A stretch of 64,000 nt of DNA, taken from positions 15,287,016 to 15,351,015 of the forward strand of contig NW_024037051.1 in NCBI RefSeq assembly GCF_015706575.1. The letters are read 5' to 3'. Position numbers and translations under genes: made by a program. Below are positions 21,818 through 34,545 of the stretch, in pieces; position 1 is the first letter of the stretch; every line of letters starts with the position of its first letter. The DNA comes from Patiria miniata (Eukaryota; Echinodermata; Asteroidea; Valvatida; Asterinidae). The notes beneath the pieces were generated by a model, which did no database searches, was not told the origin of the DNA, and was given only the letters and a program-made list of their open reading frames with translations.

Positions 21818-22084
21818 GGCCATTTTCACACTAGAGCCTCTCAACCCAGGTTGAACTCAACCCTGGGTGAACCATGTACCGCCCCGGTTTGAGTTTTCTA
21901 TTTTTCGTGCAAACCAAGCTTATATTGCTCACCATTTTGAACCCGGGTCTAGAGCAGGGTTGACTTCAACCCTGGGCGAAATCAATCTCAGGGTTGACGC
22001 AGGGTTGAAAATGTTCAAGTGTGAAACGCTACATGTTTTCAACCCTGCGTCAACCACAAGATTTGTCTAGTGTGAAAAGGCCTT
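21818..22084. mobile_element. Short DNA transposon family F
   Basis: Left CCATTTTCACACTAGAG and right CTAGTGTGAAAAGGCC are inverted ends. The interior is dominated by CAACCCTG / CAGGGTTGA words in both orientations. About 267 bp, no coding capacity, single copy in the window. Superfamily not determined. Confidence 0.7.
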
Positions 22085-22779
22085 AAGAAGCAAAGGAAAA
22101 TACCACTCCTCCAGCCTGACTCACCAACACATGACATACTAATCCATTGTGGATAACTATAAGGGGTGAGACATGGGTTAATAACAAGGGGAGGAGTCAA
22201 GGGTTAAAAAAGGGATAAGGGGTGAAAAGGGATAAACCAAACATCAAATGCAATACTTTATAAGTTTTCACAGCTCTAGGTCAGTGTCCTCACAATATTC
22301 TCTTGCAAAGTCTGTCATTTTTTTGTGCGCACCCCCCCCCCCCCCCTCCCTCCAATCTCATTTCCAGAGACCTCATATACAGTATCACCCCAATCCTATT
22401 TGCTCTCCTATTGAGAACAAGATTGTAGTAAAAAACCCTGGAGACGAGGCTGATTTTCTTCATCACAGTAATAGCTAATGTTGATGTTTCGTTCTTAATC
22501 CTCCTGTACATTTCCTCCTTAAGGATTTGCTCAAGCTTGTAATTTTTTTCCCCCAAATCCCTCAGCAGTGTAGACAGAGGTTTTCAAGTTTCCATTTTCA
22601 TTGTGACTGATCAGTGTCATATAGTCTGCACTAACAGTTAAATTGGCATCTGATGGAAGACCCGGAGGCTTGGCAACAGCATTAACTTGGGAAGTGAGAT
22701 GCATTGCTGGGGGTTCAATATAAATGGGTCATTCTATAAATTTGGTGTCCACTTTTTCCTCTCCTGTTTTAATTCTGAC
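22085..22779. other. Gene-free stretch with poly-C tract
   Basis: A run of 16 C lies at 22331-22346. No exon recognised. Confidence 0.35.
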
Positions 22780-22990
22780 TTCTGAGACGAGCTTCTACAT
22801 GTCACTCGGTGGTCAGGTGGTCGGTCTGTCTGTCTGTCTGTCCCCGAAAATTGACCAAAAATACTTGACCAAAAATTGAGCAAATGCCATGCCGTCGTCA
22901 GTAAATGCACTCTTGATGACAGTTTTCGGAACACAGGCTTTGTCTCGATCGATGTGCCTGTGTTTCTGCTTTGCATTTGTCTGTGCCCAG
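22780..22990 (+). repeat. Repeat family G, copy 1, with TCTG microsatellite
   Basis: CTACATGTCACT(C/T)GGTGG, a TCTG-repeat, then TCCCCGAAAATTGACCAAAA. The same order of words is at 49820-50130. Unequal TCTG array length is the main difference between the copies. Confidence 0.75.
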
Positions 22991-23181
22991 AAAATTGAGA
23001 AAAAATGAGCCCCCCTTAATTTCCCATAAAATAAAACTGCCAAATTTTAATGGAAAAAAAAAAATCAAACAAAATAGATATAAAATGGGTGAGAATGGCA
23101 CAACAGACATCAGAGCTAGGGGGTTGCTAGCATAAGGCTTGCCCCGAATCAGGTGATATAGCAACAGTCTTTGGTCTGTAG

Positions 23182-23337
23182 AATAGACCTAAGACGTAAT
23201 GACGTAATGGCTTTGTTTATATATACGCTTTCCTATGGGAGCGAAGTCGGGACGCCAGATAAAGTGGGGAACGTCTACTACATAGGTAAGGGCACATGTA
23301 AACAAAGCATGACATCATTACGTCTGAGGCCTATTTA
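23182..23337. mobile_element. Short hairpin element family H, copy 1
   Basis: Imperfect inverted arms, AATAGACCTAAGACGTAATG on the left and CATTACGTCTGAGGCCTATT on the right, flank about 80 bp. TTTGTTTA and TAAACAAAG lie inside the arms. Related in layout to 26218-26360. Confidence 0.75.
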
Positions 23338-23452
23338 CAGTTAACATGTGCCAAGCATTCGAGCAAGTCAGGGTACCAAATGTTACTCGAATGTAATTCG
23401 CAAATGGCCTATTGGGGTATTTTCTATTGGAATCAGTAACTAGCCATCCATC

Positions 23453-23985
23453 TTAAAGGGAATGTGCATCATTGGCTTTTGCTGTAATTTTCAGAAATGG
23501 AGTATTTGAGGGGTTAGTATAATATATCAAATATTGTTACACTGACATGTTTGAAGTTTTATGTTCGAAAATGCTGGAAAAACCAAGAAAAACAAAATTG
23601 TTCAAGTAGTCTGGTTCCCTGACTCCACTAAAGATGATATGGATCAATTCATAGATGCCGGAAAACTGTAAGGTAAGGGAACCAGTCTAGCTGGCCTGCA
23701 CCCGTTCATGAACATGTTCCCAATAGCAAACAAAATTTGGACTGAAAAAAATTGTAAATTTGGAGCAGTAGTTGAAAAATAGTTAGGTTTTTCCAACGGT
23801 GGTCGGCTGACCACCATTGGAAATTTACAATAAAATACCACTTTTCTTGAAAATGACTTCACACCAGGTGCCATAATTTTACAAGATGCTTAAGACCGTA
23901 ATTTACCAACATCCTAGTAAGGTATTTCGTAAAAATTTGGTATTTTGTTTTTTCGATGTTTGCAAATGTTGTATATTCCCTTTAA
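23453..23985 (+). mobile_element. MITE family A, copy 3 (full length)
   Basis: TTAAAGGGAATGTGCATCAT to TGTATATTCCCTTTAA. It contains the pair GGTTCCCTGAC / GGTAAGGGAACC and the palindromic core CCAACGGTGGTC-GGCT-GACCACCATTGG-like at 23793-23820. 533 bp. Confidence 0.92.
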
Positions 23986-25765
23986 GCTTTAAACTTTAGT
24001 TTTTACAGCGACACCCATGCCATCAGCAAGTATCTGCCCGGTATCACGTTTCATCATTTCTTTAGCCAAAGCCATTAATGCCGGTCGACTGCTGTGATGA
24101 GGCTGTTGATGGCATTTTTATCTAAACACCCTCAGGGGAAGTTAAAAAAAAAAAACTCATCCCGCACCACAAAATTTATCTTGTTTTTCTCTTCTTTTCT
24201 ATAGAAGGTGTTAAGTTTTTAAAAAAATGAGAGGAAAAAAATGACTAGTTTGATACGAGTGTACTATAGCCAAAAGGTCACTGTTCTCTAGTGTAACGAA
24301 AATGTTGCGCGCGTAGGCCGTACATCTGTTCCTTCGCGTGCCTGACACATCTGTTCAGTTGGGGACTGTGACGTTCAATTGATCAATCCAAGATTGACAC
24401 TTCCTTTGTGTGAACTGCACAGCTGATAACCACTCGAGTGTCTCTCAGATCCAAACCAAAAGTGCATGCAGCGGGCACTGATCAGTTTTTTTATTCACTG
24501 AATATTTTGGTCCTCCCCCAAAAGAGGAACTTACTCATTGTTGAAGACCTAATTTGCAGAAACTGTTTGACATTTTTTTTTTTGGTAGCATCATAAATAT
24601 GTCCAATATATTTAAGAAATTTAACAAATGAAAGACATTTGCACAGTGGGCATACAGTTTCACTATTTGAAGCACCTTCGGAAAGGATGAAAAATCGCTT
24701 CTTTTACATAATTGACATATTCTCAGACTGCAACCCAATGTGCTGTTTCCATGATTTTTTCCAGTATTTGACAGAAAAAGCTCTTAGCCTAATCTGATAT
24801 CCAAAACATAAAAATCCACCAATCACGTTTTTGTAAAAAGGCAAATGTTTCAGGGTTGCATACAAAAAAGACTGAAAACCCTCTCATGGAATGGCAGCTC
24901 TATACTAGTAGGCCTAAATTTGTCTCCTCTTTCATCTCTGATCCCCCAACTGTCCCTCTTCCTTCCCTACTCCTCTCTTAATGCTACCCCCCAAAATCCT
25001 CACCCCATAAACCCTCCCCTTTACCCTACATCACACATTTGTCCCCTCTGTACCCGCAACCTCTCCCCTTCACCTTCACCTTCGCCCCCTCACCTTCACC
25101 CCATCAGCCCAGCCTCCAGCGCTGTCACTGCGCTTTCCGCAAATGATCAATCCTCTCCGTACAGCGTGGGTTGTTATCAGCTAGGCTCTTTGGCTGCCGG
25201 TGTGCCTCCTGAGAGGGGATTTTGCAACCCTTTTTAGCCTCAACCGGGAGATATGAGGATTATGGACAGACCTTCAGTCAGAGATTTGTACCCTGTTAAA
25301 GTATTAATTGGGATAAATCTAGTTAAGTGACACAGTCAATTTTTTTTGGAATGAAAAAAAAATAATAGAGTTCAGCACATTTATGATTGCCAGATTGAAT
25401 CTATCTGTGTTAATTTACATCTTTTCCTTCGCTTGCATGTGTAGTTATCAGTCTGTCGGTATCCATGTTTGTTATTTGTGGAGCAGGTCTTTGTCGTTTC
25501 AAAAACGGATTAAACGTGTTTCTGAGAACTACTCTTATATTTATAAGTCCACAGTAATGAGCGGTTTATAAAGCAGTATATTTCTTTAGGCGGTAGCTGT
25601 AGCCTGTAGGCTTATTCTAGAAAAACCATTGAAGGACTCAAATGCGTGCGAACGGCACAGAGTGCGCTGTTCCCATTTGCGCACAAACCCACAGAGCCGT
25701 CACGTTAGAGAAACACACTCAAGCATGTACCTAGGACAGAAATTGTGTTGTGTTCCTTAGTGTCA
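23986..25765. other. Gene-free stretch
   Basis: No exon recognised. A C-rich, CT-rich block lies at 24920-25130, where a 130-codon open frame is proline/serine low complexity and is not accepted as a gene. Confidence 0.35.
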
Positions 25766-26125
25766 TTAACCGTCCTATGCAAACATACATTCTGTGCCAA
25801 GTAGTCCTTTCAGTCAAAATCAATCCAGTGACTGTTTTCAACAGTTAAGAATTCCCAGCCTACATAAAGCAGGATTGACTGGCTGGGACTGTTTATGTAG
25901 CTCGATACAGCTTTGCTTTGACTGTGGGTAATTGATAGGCCAGCTGCATGTACTCACAACTTGTCTGCTTTGTCTGTTCATGGTCTGTTGACTGAGTTTG
26001 ACTAGTCACAGTGCTTGCTGGACATATGATCTGACTGCTGGTGACTAGCCTGTGTTAAACGTATAGCAGGGGAAGTGGACTGAAATTTTGACTGTCTGTG
26101 ACTGTTTAAATAGAAGGAGGGTTAA
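25766..26125 (+). mobile_element. piggyBac-like MITE family B, copy 3
   Basis: TTAACCGTCCTATGCAAAC to GGAGGGTTAA, with TTAA on both sides (25766-25769, 26122-26125). 360 bp. One TIR base differs from copy 2. Confidence 0.88.
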
Positions 26126-26217
26126 AGTTCAGTTGTGCTGCAGAGGGCTTGCGCTTATCCACGATTTCCATATCGAGTTGGATAAATCAAATCAGACAAA
26201 AAGAAATTCACTTTGAC

Positions 26218-26360
26218 AATAAGCCTCTGTACTGATGACGTCACACTATGTTTACGTGTGTGCTTTCCTACGGTGCTCAGTGGACTGGGGGCCCCCACTG
26301 GCTCCATAGGAAAGTGCAAATGTAAAACAAAGCGTGACGTCATCAGTACAGAGGCTTATT
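26218..26360. mobile_element. Short hairpin element family H, copy 2, with CRE motifs in both arms
   Basis: Perfect 26-bp inverted arms (26218-26243 and 26335-26360) reading AATAAGCCTCTGTACTGATG then ACGTCA. Each arm ends in TGACGTCA, the palindromic cAMP-response element. The loop is about 91 bp. Perfect arms suggest a young insertion. Confidence 0.9.
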
Positions 26361-27731
26361 AGTTCACTGTATCTCGTAATTCTAAATTGTTGGTGTTTTT
26401 CTGCACAACTTAATCTATTTTTATCTTTTTTTCTTTCACCTGTGCCAAAGTGGCTTTTTTTTAGTGGTTGGTTGGGTTCAGGATTTTCTCCAGCAACTCC
26501 TGATTACTATTGTTTTCAGTGCTTTTATCCAAATTCTAATCCTTATTCCAAACCCAAATTGAGGGGGGTAATCCCCCCCCCCTCTCAATAACAACCCACC
26601 CAGCCTACGTCATCCCCTTGGTGTTATGACCGGTGTTTCACCTTCTGTCCAACTGTCCCCTTTCTTTTTGTTTTGTTGGCCCAATTGCTACACAGTACCA
26701 GCCTGTCCGCAGCCCACCCACACACAAACACACACTTCTTTTTGTATTGTTTCCTTCATTGATAACGCTTCCCGAGCGTACGATTTCCTCTCTCTTTCTC
26801 TCTCCTGTTCCGGTGAGGAAAAAAAAAATGCGGTTTTGGTCATCAAACCATAGTCATTGCCCTCATTTGGGCTTGTTTGTTGTTGGTAAAGAGAAGCTCA
26901 CGGTCAGAGCTGTCGACGGGAATTTCCCAATTTTAGTTACGCTCCATTAGGAAATATAAGTCTGCAAAAATAAAAACAGAAAGTAGGTTTCTAGTATTTT
27001 GAAGGCCGTTGCAATGGAGAGGAGAATTGGAAACTGCCTATCGGTGTGGCCGCTTTCCTGCAAAACAAGAACGTGGGTGGGGGAAAACATAATGGGACGG
27101 CATAAATGAACCTGAAAGCCGTGAGCCGCAAGTGTGACTGGTCAAACGGAAAAGGATTGTGAAAGAATGGAAATTTTGTTTGTTTGTTTTTTTCCCCTGC
27201 CAATTACTCATACTTGAACTTGTAAACTTTGCTGTCTGTTTTGTCTCGTCATTACTGGACAAAACAAAAACCCCAAAGTGAAAGAATATAAGATTCAGAT
27301 TCCCTTTATTTGAGTGTGTCTTGTCCGGAAAAATTTTGAAATACGTGTACATCTAAAAAATAAATCGTAATCATTTCTAAGCGTCCAACAGTACAAGTTT
27401 TGTGTTATTGTTAACCTCCAGATGTTACCTCCATGTTATTGTGGGTTTTTTTTTGGCATGACCGGATTTAAGAAAACATGTTAACAAAAATGCCAAACAT
27501 TGCCTCAAAGAGTTTTTGTTTTACGCCTTCCCTTTCAAAACTTTGCTGGACTAAGTGTGTGCCAAGTATAAAGGCAAGCGGAATAAACTTCGTGCCCAAA
27601 CTGCCATGCATGATGAAAAGGTGTACAAATGCTATGGGGAATGGCTGAAAAAGAAGAAAAAAAAAGAAAAAGAAAATCTTAACAAAAACAAAGGCTGTTT
27701 TGGCATGTTTGCCGAAACAGCCAACAAAAAA
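26361..27731. other. Gene-free stretch
   Basis: C-run at 26573-26582, CA-rich patch near 26710, T-rich and A-rich patches. No exon recognised. Confidence 0.35.
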
Positions 27732-28005
27732 CCTTGACACTCGAGAACTCAAAATACAATCTTCTGTTTACAATCTGGCATCCATCATTGTCTGTGAAAA
27801 GAATCATCAAGTTATTTTAAACAAAAAATAAAATAAAAAAAATAAAGAATATAACTTTTTTTTTGACGCCTTCCCTTTCAAAACTTTCCCTTAAAAAACC
27901 AGAAACATAAACCTTGACAGTGGAGAACTCAAAATTACAAAATACAATCTTTTGTTTACAATCTGGCATTCAACATTGTCTGTGAAAAAAAATCATCAAG
28001 TTATT
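27732..28005 (+). repeat. Local tandem duplication of about 180 bp
   Basis: A block of about 90 bp (starting AACCTTGACA, ending CATCAAGTTATTTT) occurs at 27732-27820 and 27911-28005. GACGCCTTCCCTTTCAAAAC also recurs at about 27520 (as ACGCCTTCCC) and 27866. Confidence 0.85.
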
Positions 28006-28434
28006 TTTAAAACAATTATTTTGCGGACGACACCTTTTCCCTGATATTCAATCTTCTCTAGATGTGTAATTGAATGAGATCATTCCATTCCTCCCAACCT
28101 CCATGATTCAGCAAATGAAAGTGAAAGGGCGTCACGGGACTGACTCTGTTTGGGTTGGTCCGTGGAAAGGATATACGTAGTATGAAACCAGACGGAGCTG
28201 TAACAGATATATATCCGTATTGACTTTGACCTTCCCAAAATAAAAGTTGTTTTGTCAGTTCCGGGTATAATATAGGCAAGTCGTGGCTTTCTTTTCAGTT
28301 GTAGTTTCAAGTTGACGAATGCACATGCTCACAAACTTGAAAACAAAGTTAGATGTCACGTACACACATTTCTTTTGTACAGTTTTACTACAGAAATTGA
28401 GAAATAAACATGTATCATTACTTCTGAAACATGG
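28006..28434. other. Gene-free stretch
   Basis: Nothing recognised. Confidence 0.35.
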
Positions 28435-28692
28435 GGGAGTGTGGCCTGGTGGTTAGGTTTGTGACTCATGATCACAAGGTCATGGGTTCGAATCCAGCCA
28501 CTGGCCCTATGTTGTGTCCTTGGGAAAGCCGCTTCATCCCAACTTGCCTTTCTCCACCCAGGAGTATAAATGGGTACTGGCATTAGCTGGGGAACAACCT
28601 GCGATGGACCAGCATTCTGTACAGGAATATTTTTCAATCGTTTGATGCTACTGAATGCGGAGATAAACACCAGCCTGATGGGCCACATTGGC
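28435..28692 (+). repeat. tRNA-derived SINE, copy 2
   Basis: A-box-like TGGCCTGGTGGTTAG at 28442 and exact B box GGTTCGAATCC at 28485-28495, then the same body as at 16625 (TCCTTGGGAAAGCCGCTTCA, GGAGTATAAATGGGTACTGG, ACCTGCGATGGACCAGCAT). It is the better preserved of the two. An open frame on its opposite strand is a shadow. Confidence 0.9.
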
Positions 28693-29673
28693 TCGTGACA
28701 AACTTAACTTGTTACTTTTTACTCTTGACATATAAAACCGTGCAGTAACTGAGTCCTCCCTTACAAGTAACCATTTGGTCCTTGGTTGAGAGAACAATTC
28801 CCTTACAGTAAATTATCTTGCTTATGGACATGGACCAAGTCCCAGGATTCCTTAGCTGGGGTTCAATCATCCAGTGTATAAACCACACAGACAATCTCAC
28901 TTCATACCTATGGACTCGGTGTGCAAGTACCCCCTCAACGGTTACAAAGGGAGAATTGGGGGAGACCACTGGGAGGGACATTTGAACATATTGCCGACGG
29001 CGCGCGGCCGTCAGCTCATGCGAAGATACTATAGGTTTTGTGCACATATTCCTAATAAACTAAGTTGTGGTCAACTGTTTGTGCATAGCACAACAGCTAA
29101 AACATCCTGAAGCATCCTCATTTTGCAATCCCGGTGAAATTTAATATGTTAACATCACGTGACCACACCATGGAAATGTCTAAACAAGTGGAACATGGTC
29201 TGTAGTTGCTCATGAGTAGTCAGTTTCATATAATTTATATATTAAATTGGCTGGCCCTCAGGGTACCAGACCAACATGGATGCAGCATAATAGTATACAA
29301 ATTATGAATGTTTGTGAGTGCAATAGTAAGAATAATTTCTTGAGGTGACAGACATAAATGTCTATTCCACGAGGCGAAACTGAGGCGAAGCCAAGTGGAA
29401 TTGAATATTCCATTGAACTTAAATTATTCTTTCCATTGCACGAATGTGAAACATTCATTATTTGTTTTATACAACACCTGAATAAATCTGATTGAGCCAC
29501 AAACAGTGTGACCGTGCAATGGAGCATCTATTTTACGTGGAGTAGAACTTCTGTTTTTGCAGTGCAGTTTCACCATGAGTTGGGAGGAATAATTTAATGA
29601 CATGTGATCAACAACCCACCAATCAGATGATGGGTATTCATTTAGGCATATTGGACTAAGACTCATAATATTG
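28693..29673. other. Gene-free stretch
   Basis: No exon recognised. An inverted phrase (TTGTGAGTGCAATAGTAAG... against ...TTCCATTGCACGAATG) near 29310-29445 hints at a decayed foldback. Confidence 0.35.
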
Positions 29674-30015
29674 TCATGCTTCTTGACAGATAAAACGATA
29701 GGTTGCAAAGCCATTGCTAAACTTAATGGACCAAAGGTATTAAGGATGATTATATCAAGTTTCAATTTAGTCAAATGTGTCAGTAGATTTTTTTGTTAAT
29801 TTCTTTTTAATGTTGGTGGTAACCTTATCCTGGTAGTGACCGTCATGCTTCTTGACAGATAAAACAATTAGGTTGCAAAGCCAATGCTAGACTTAATGGA
29901 CCAAAGGTATTAAGGATGATTATATCAAGTTTCATTTTAGTCCAATTTATTGGCAGATTTTTTCTTTTATTCTTATAAATTTTGCTGGTAACCTTATCCT
30001 GGTAGTGACCGTCAT
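29674..30015 (+). repeat. Two-fold tandem duplication of about 170 bp
   Basis: GTCATGCTTCTTGACAGATA and GACCAAAGGTATTAAGGATG recur at 29674-29842 and 29843-30015 with about 10 percent differences, each unit ending CCTTATCCTGGTAGTGACCG. Confidence 0.9.
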
Positions 30016-30271
30016 GTGAACCAGGATCCAACCGCTCATTTCATTCTACTATTGTCAGCAGTTTCAATGCAAGAAAACATCCTGTTCATTGGCCCACATA
30101 TATCATAACAAGCTCAGTTTTCAAGGTTTATTGTTGGGGAGTGGGATTCAATGTAATCTGTCTCGTCTGTCCTAAGCATCGTCGATATCAGAATTTTCAG
30201 TAATCAATAGATAATCAGAAATCCAATATCGAGAATATTCGATATATCGATTATCCCATGTAAGAGTTAAA

Positions 30272-30428
30272 GAAAATGTGGGGAGCAAAAGGGGACCAAA
30301 AATTTCCTGGGCCCTTAAGCGGGCCCCAAACCCGACGCTGTTAGTTTTTGGACCCACTTTTTGAGGGCCAACATCTTTTTTAGGGGCCCCCCCCCCCCCA
30401 AACTTGTGTTCTGGATCCGCCCTTGAAA
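30272..30428 (+). mobile_element. Truncated relative of the hAT-type MITE at 8756
   Basis: Shares GGGCCCTTAAGCGGGCCCC and the right end GTTCTGGATCCGCCCTTG. The left half and left TIR are absent. Confidence 0.8.
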
Positions 30429-30715
30429 CAGACAGGATAGAATCTACTTTTAAATCTTGCAGCTTCATTTGCACTTGATTCGTTTGTTTTGTTTTTCTAG
30501 ATAATATGATTTCTCCGATGGTGTAGCTTCTTGCACTTGGTGAGCCTGCATCCTCTTTGCATCAACCAAGATATGAGACGAGTCAAGAATTGAAAAAAAA
30601 GTGAAGGTAACAGGTCAAAGGTCGATGAACTACGCTTCATAGTAGCACACAAGGGGCCTTTACATGACAAAAGTACGACACAAGTTGCCGTTATAAGTAC
30701 ATGTGTGTGATACTT

Positions 30716-31023
30716 GGGCGTCAATCGGGGGGGGGGGGGGGGGGGGGGGGGGGACATTCTCACATTTTTAAGTGGGAGGGACATCATATCGTTTGGCCCC
30801 CCCCCCACACTTTTTTCGTTTGATTTGATTCTATAGCTCAGAAGAGCTGATTCAATTACTCCAAACTCGAAAATGATATTTAAATGATAATCTTTTGCTC
30901 AAAAACTTGAATAAAGTAGTCAGAAATTGCCCCAGATCACACCACAGAGCATCTAGAATCAAAAACAATTCCAGGCCCACGCCGTTACTGCTTCGCATTC
31001 ACATTTATTCTGATGCAAGTGTA

Positions 31024-31054
<31 letters not shown>

Positions 31055-31079
31055 ACTTTTGAGAAGCGTTTGACGCCCT
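30716..31079. mobile_element. Transposon-like unit with internal G-run and C-run
   Basis: Outer words GGGCGTCAATC (left) and GTTTGACGCCC (right) are inverted. Just inside lie a G-run of about 27 (30727-30753) and a C-run of about 29 (31026-31054). The centre (30828-30965) matches 60600-60722 inverted, and part of the 8756 element. Boundaries are inferred from the short inverted ends. Confidence 0.6.
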
Positions 31080-31655
31080 TGCTCGGAGGGTATGACCAAA
31101 GGAAAAATAGGATACATAATGCCGATGTTTCATTTCAAGCAGATTATTTTTTCATTTGAAACATGGGAGTGTATAATGGAAGTGTAATTGAATAGGATGT
31201 CACTTTTAATTGGTTTGTGCAGAGGATATAAAATGACTAAAAGTTTTGTGTGGGATGAAGATTAAATCTTCAATTCTACACAAATTGACTGGTGTTCATC
31301 AGAACCTTCTTCCAAGTGGTCTTGTACCCCATCTCTTCATGTAGCCATCAAACAAGACTCGAGTCAAATGCATTCAAGCCCCATGCTCAATTTTAAGATT
31401 AAAGCAGATTTGTGACGATAATGGCAGACATCACACCGAAACCTCGGCGATTGACGTCATGGAAATCACATTGCTTGCTCTTTTACCATGCATGAACCAT
31501 CCCTCTGAATAGATAAATAGCGGATAAATTCTGTAACTGCTGCAATTGAGAGCGAAATATGGACACTTTTGCAAGATTGTGAAAGATTGCTTATCCTATA
31601 CATCAGTATCAGTCTCTAAAATATCTCGTTTTAAAATCCAGCAACGTTATTGAAT
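31080..31655. other. Gene-free stretch
   Basis: Nothing recognised. Confidence 0.35.
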
Positions 31656-32160
31656 TTAAAGGTACTATACAACATTTGCTTTTGCTGTAATTTTCAGAAA
31701 TGGATGGATTTGGGAGTTAGTATTGTATTGCTGATATTGTTACACTGAACTGTTTAAGGTTCATAGATGCTGAAAAAAGATCCAAGACAAAAATGCTGAG
31801 GTTGGTGGTTCCCTGACCCTACTTCAGTTGAAATGGAGCAATTTTATAGATGTCGGGGAATCGTCAGATCAGGGAACCAGACTAGCTGGCTTGCCTCAAA
31901 ATGTGGACTATAATAAACTCAATTTGGTTAATTGGGGGCAGTATTCGAGGAAGAAAAAATAAATTTTTTGTCCAACGATGGTTGGCCGGCCATCGTTGGA
32001 AATTGATACAAAAATTTCACTTTTCTTGAAAATGACAGCACACCAGGTGCTGTGATTTCACAGGATGCTTGAGACTATCATTCGCTAGTCAACTAAGGTA
32101 TTTCATATTTATTGGGTATTTTTTTTTTTTTGATGTTTGCAAATGTTGTATATTACCTTT
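31656..32160 (+). mobile_element. MITE family A, copy 4
   Basis: TTAAAGGTACTATACAACAT to GTTGTATATTACCTTT. Palindromic core at 31972-31999 with 10-bp perfect arms CCAACGATGG / CCATCGTTGG. The outer TTAA is lost at the right end. 505 bp. Confidence 0.9.
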
Positions 32161-33316
32161 GAGGACATTTTCTTGTGTGGCTTTGTCAGGCTATTGACTA
32201 GATAAAATGTATAGTAGGCAATAATTTTGAGTGATTGAGGTTGCTGGAATGACTCCATTTTTTTGGGAAGCAACAGTAGAAATACCACATTGATTGAAGC
32301 AATTTAGCAACCGTACTTCACTCTCCAAATCAACGATTGTAAAACTGTAATTTCTGAACTGTTACAAGATTTAGACTTGCGTCAATAACCTGTGAGTAAT
32401 GTCGGTTTGTACTTATTCATTCACGACCCAGGCCCATTGAAATGCTTTCGCAAAAGATTGCTGCAGAAATCTGGCAGAAATGTGCACAAACATCATTCTC
32501 CCGCACTGTAATTAATCTGATGTCGCCCTCGTACATTGGAGGGATGATTTTACCCCACAGTCTCTTCTGACAAGACATCCCATCTGTGTCACCGATATCG
32601 CAGCTGTTTCATAAACACTTTCTCTCTATCCCCCTTAATCCCCATCTCACAAGTAAAACGTCCCAATATCACCCCCTAAAAACCGGAGCACTCTCAGAAA
32701 CCTAACGCCTGCAAGAGAATAAAAGACATGTAATCAATCTTGGGGGCCTCGTTCAAAAAGCCGAGAAAATCTTGTTTGGATCGAGATTGGCGAGTAGAGG
32801 GGGGAAAAAAAACTGAGCGGAAAGTAATATCCTGGGAAAAAGAATGAAAAGGAGGCGGTGTTCATCTGATATCTGGTTCAAGGTTGATGAGACACTCTCA
32901 GCCATTACATTTATCTCCGAGGGGCAAAGAAAAGAGGAACCCTGCTTGAATGATGATGATGGCTCACACACACACACACGATACGCTCTACACCGCAAGC
33001 ACTTTTGAGAAAGAACAAAAATAAAGTACTTTAAACAGAGCGTTTCAAATCCGGGGGATTTGTTACGGGCTAACACGGTATCTCGTGCTTAATTGTTGCC
33101 TGCTGAATGGTTTGGGGACACGGGAGAGTCAGTCGGAGGTTGTTTACCCAGGAAAAATAATAAATAACTGGAACACGGTGAGGGGGTGTTGGGTTTAAAC
33201 AAGCTCGATCGGATCTCGGAAAACTGCGGGCCAACGAATTCATGTTCATGCATGAGTCACGTGATTATGCCGTGTAATTGCTGGAAGGAGTAGTGTTTTG
33301 AGTAAAAAAAAAATCT
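32161..33316. other. Gene-free stretch with a repeat-free island
   Basis: About 32460-32900 and 33080-33250 are free of recognised repeats. A (CA) run lies at 32967-32980. No exon recognised. Confidence 0.35.
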
Positions 33317-33499
33317 GATTTTTGACCCCAGTGACCCTATGATGACCTGTGACCTCAGTTTGGTCATGTGACATGTTGGGGCTGGACTACTGATACTTTT
33401 GACAAGGTTTGGTTGAAATCGGTCAAAATGTGTAGGAGCAATAGACAATGTCAACGTCTGTTACTAACTAACGGACTCACGGAGAGACACGACGATTAA
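33317..33499 (+). repeat. Dispersed repeat family J, copy 2
   Basis: Aligns with 9691-9874. This copy has the better preserved end ACTAACGGACTCACGGAGAG. Confidence 0.8.
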
Positions 33500-34545
33500 C
33501 AAAAATTGTAAAACATTTCCTTTTTTTTAAATGCATCTAATTTTCTGCAAATTTTATCACAAAAATGTTATGCCACGACATTTTAAATGAGACAAAAAAA
33601 TCCAAAGACTCAATCAAGTGTATGCATTTTCTTTTAATTTAATTAGTAGATTCAATATTTTGTTTTGATTGCCCAAATTTGGCAGTGTTTTTTTAAATGA
33701 AACAACCTCGACAAGAATATTTTATTCCTGTCTTACATCAAGTTCAAAATCTTGATTTTTTTTTATAAATGTTGACATCACCCCAATCTCATCGCTCAGT
33801 ATATTTGACCGAATCTGACTCGTTCCATTATCTCCACCAGCGAAGGGAAATTACTCACACAAAAAATACATGTAGGCTTTACCTCCCGAACAGGCCTATC
33901 AGTTTCAAGGTTGAGAAACCCGTGGTTTTTTTTTACAGTCACTGCAATGGGCACTTCACAATGGCTTTGAGCAAAGTGCTTTCTCAACCCTGGTTTATCT
34001 CTCCCCTGCCCCCCCCCCCCCCACCCAACAACAAAAAAGTGACACACTATCTGTCTGAATTCCTTGGGCTCCCAGAGATGGAAGCAAGATGACACATTTT
34101 GTCAGGTTATTCAACCTGAGAGATGTAGGCCACTCACAAAGGAACCACCAAGGGAAATATCTTCCTTCCTCTAAAATGCCTACTTGCTTAGTGAGCCTTC
34201 GGTCTCGGATGCTTTAAAGATGCGTGCCCCGTGCTCTTCACAAAATAGATGCTGTTCTTCTGTATGTTTTGTTTTAACGAAGAAAACTCCTTTTTTCCCT
34301 TCGATTTTGGGTGTCTGCAAACCTGTGGAAAAGGGCTTTAGTCTATGGTTTTGCACACAAATGAACCCGCCCTACAAGAGCCGAATTATTGTCGGCCGTA
34401 AATAATTCAAAGTTTGTACAAAAGAATTCAAGAATGAAACGTCAGAGGATTATTTTTTTCATTTGATGTCTCATTCAAAAGTGAATAACTTCTATGTTGC
34501 TAGGAAAAATAACAATTAGAAAAACAGATATATATTTTTTTCAAA
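33500..34545. other. Gene-free stretch
   Basis: C-run at 34010-34022. No exon recognised. Confidence 0.35.

Noticed and set aside
24845..25237. 130-codon frame on the + strand
   Set aside because: Proline/serine low complexity from a CT-rich tract; no splice signals or family.
28356..28688. 110-codon minus-strand frame
   Set aside because: Antisense of the SINE copy.
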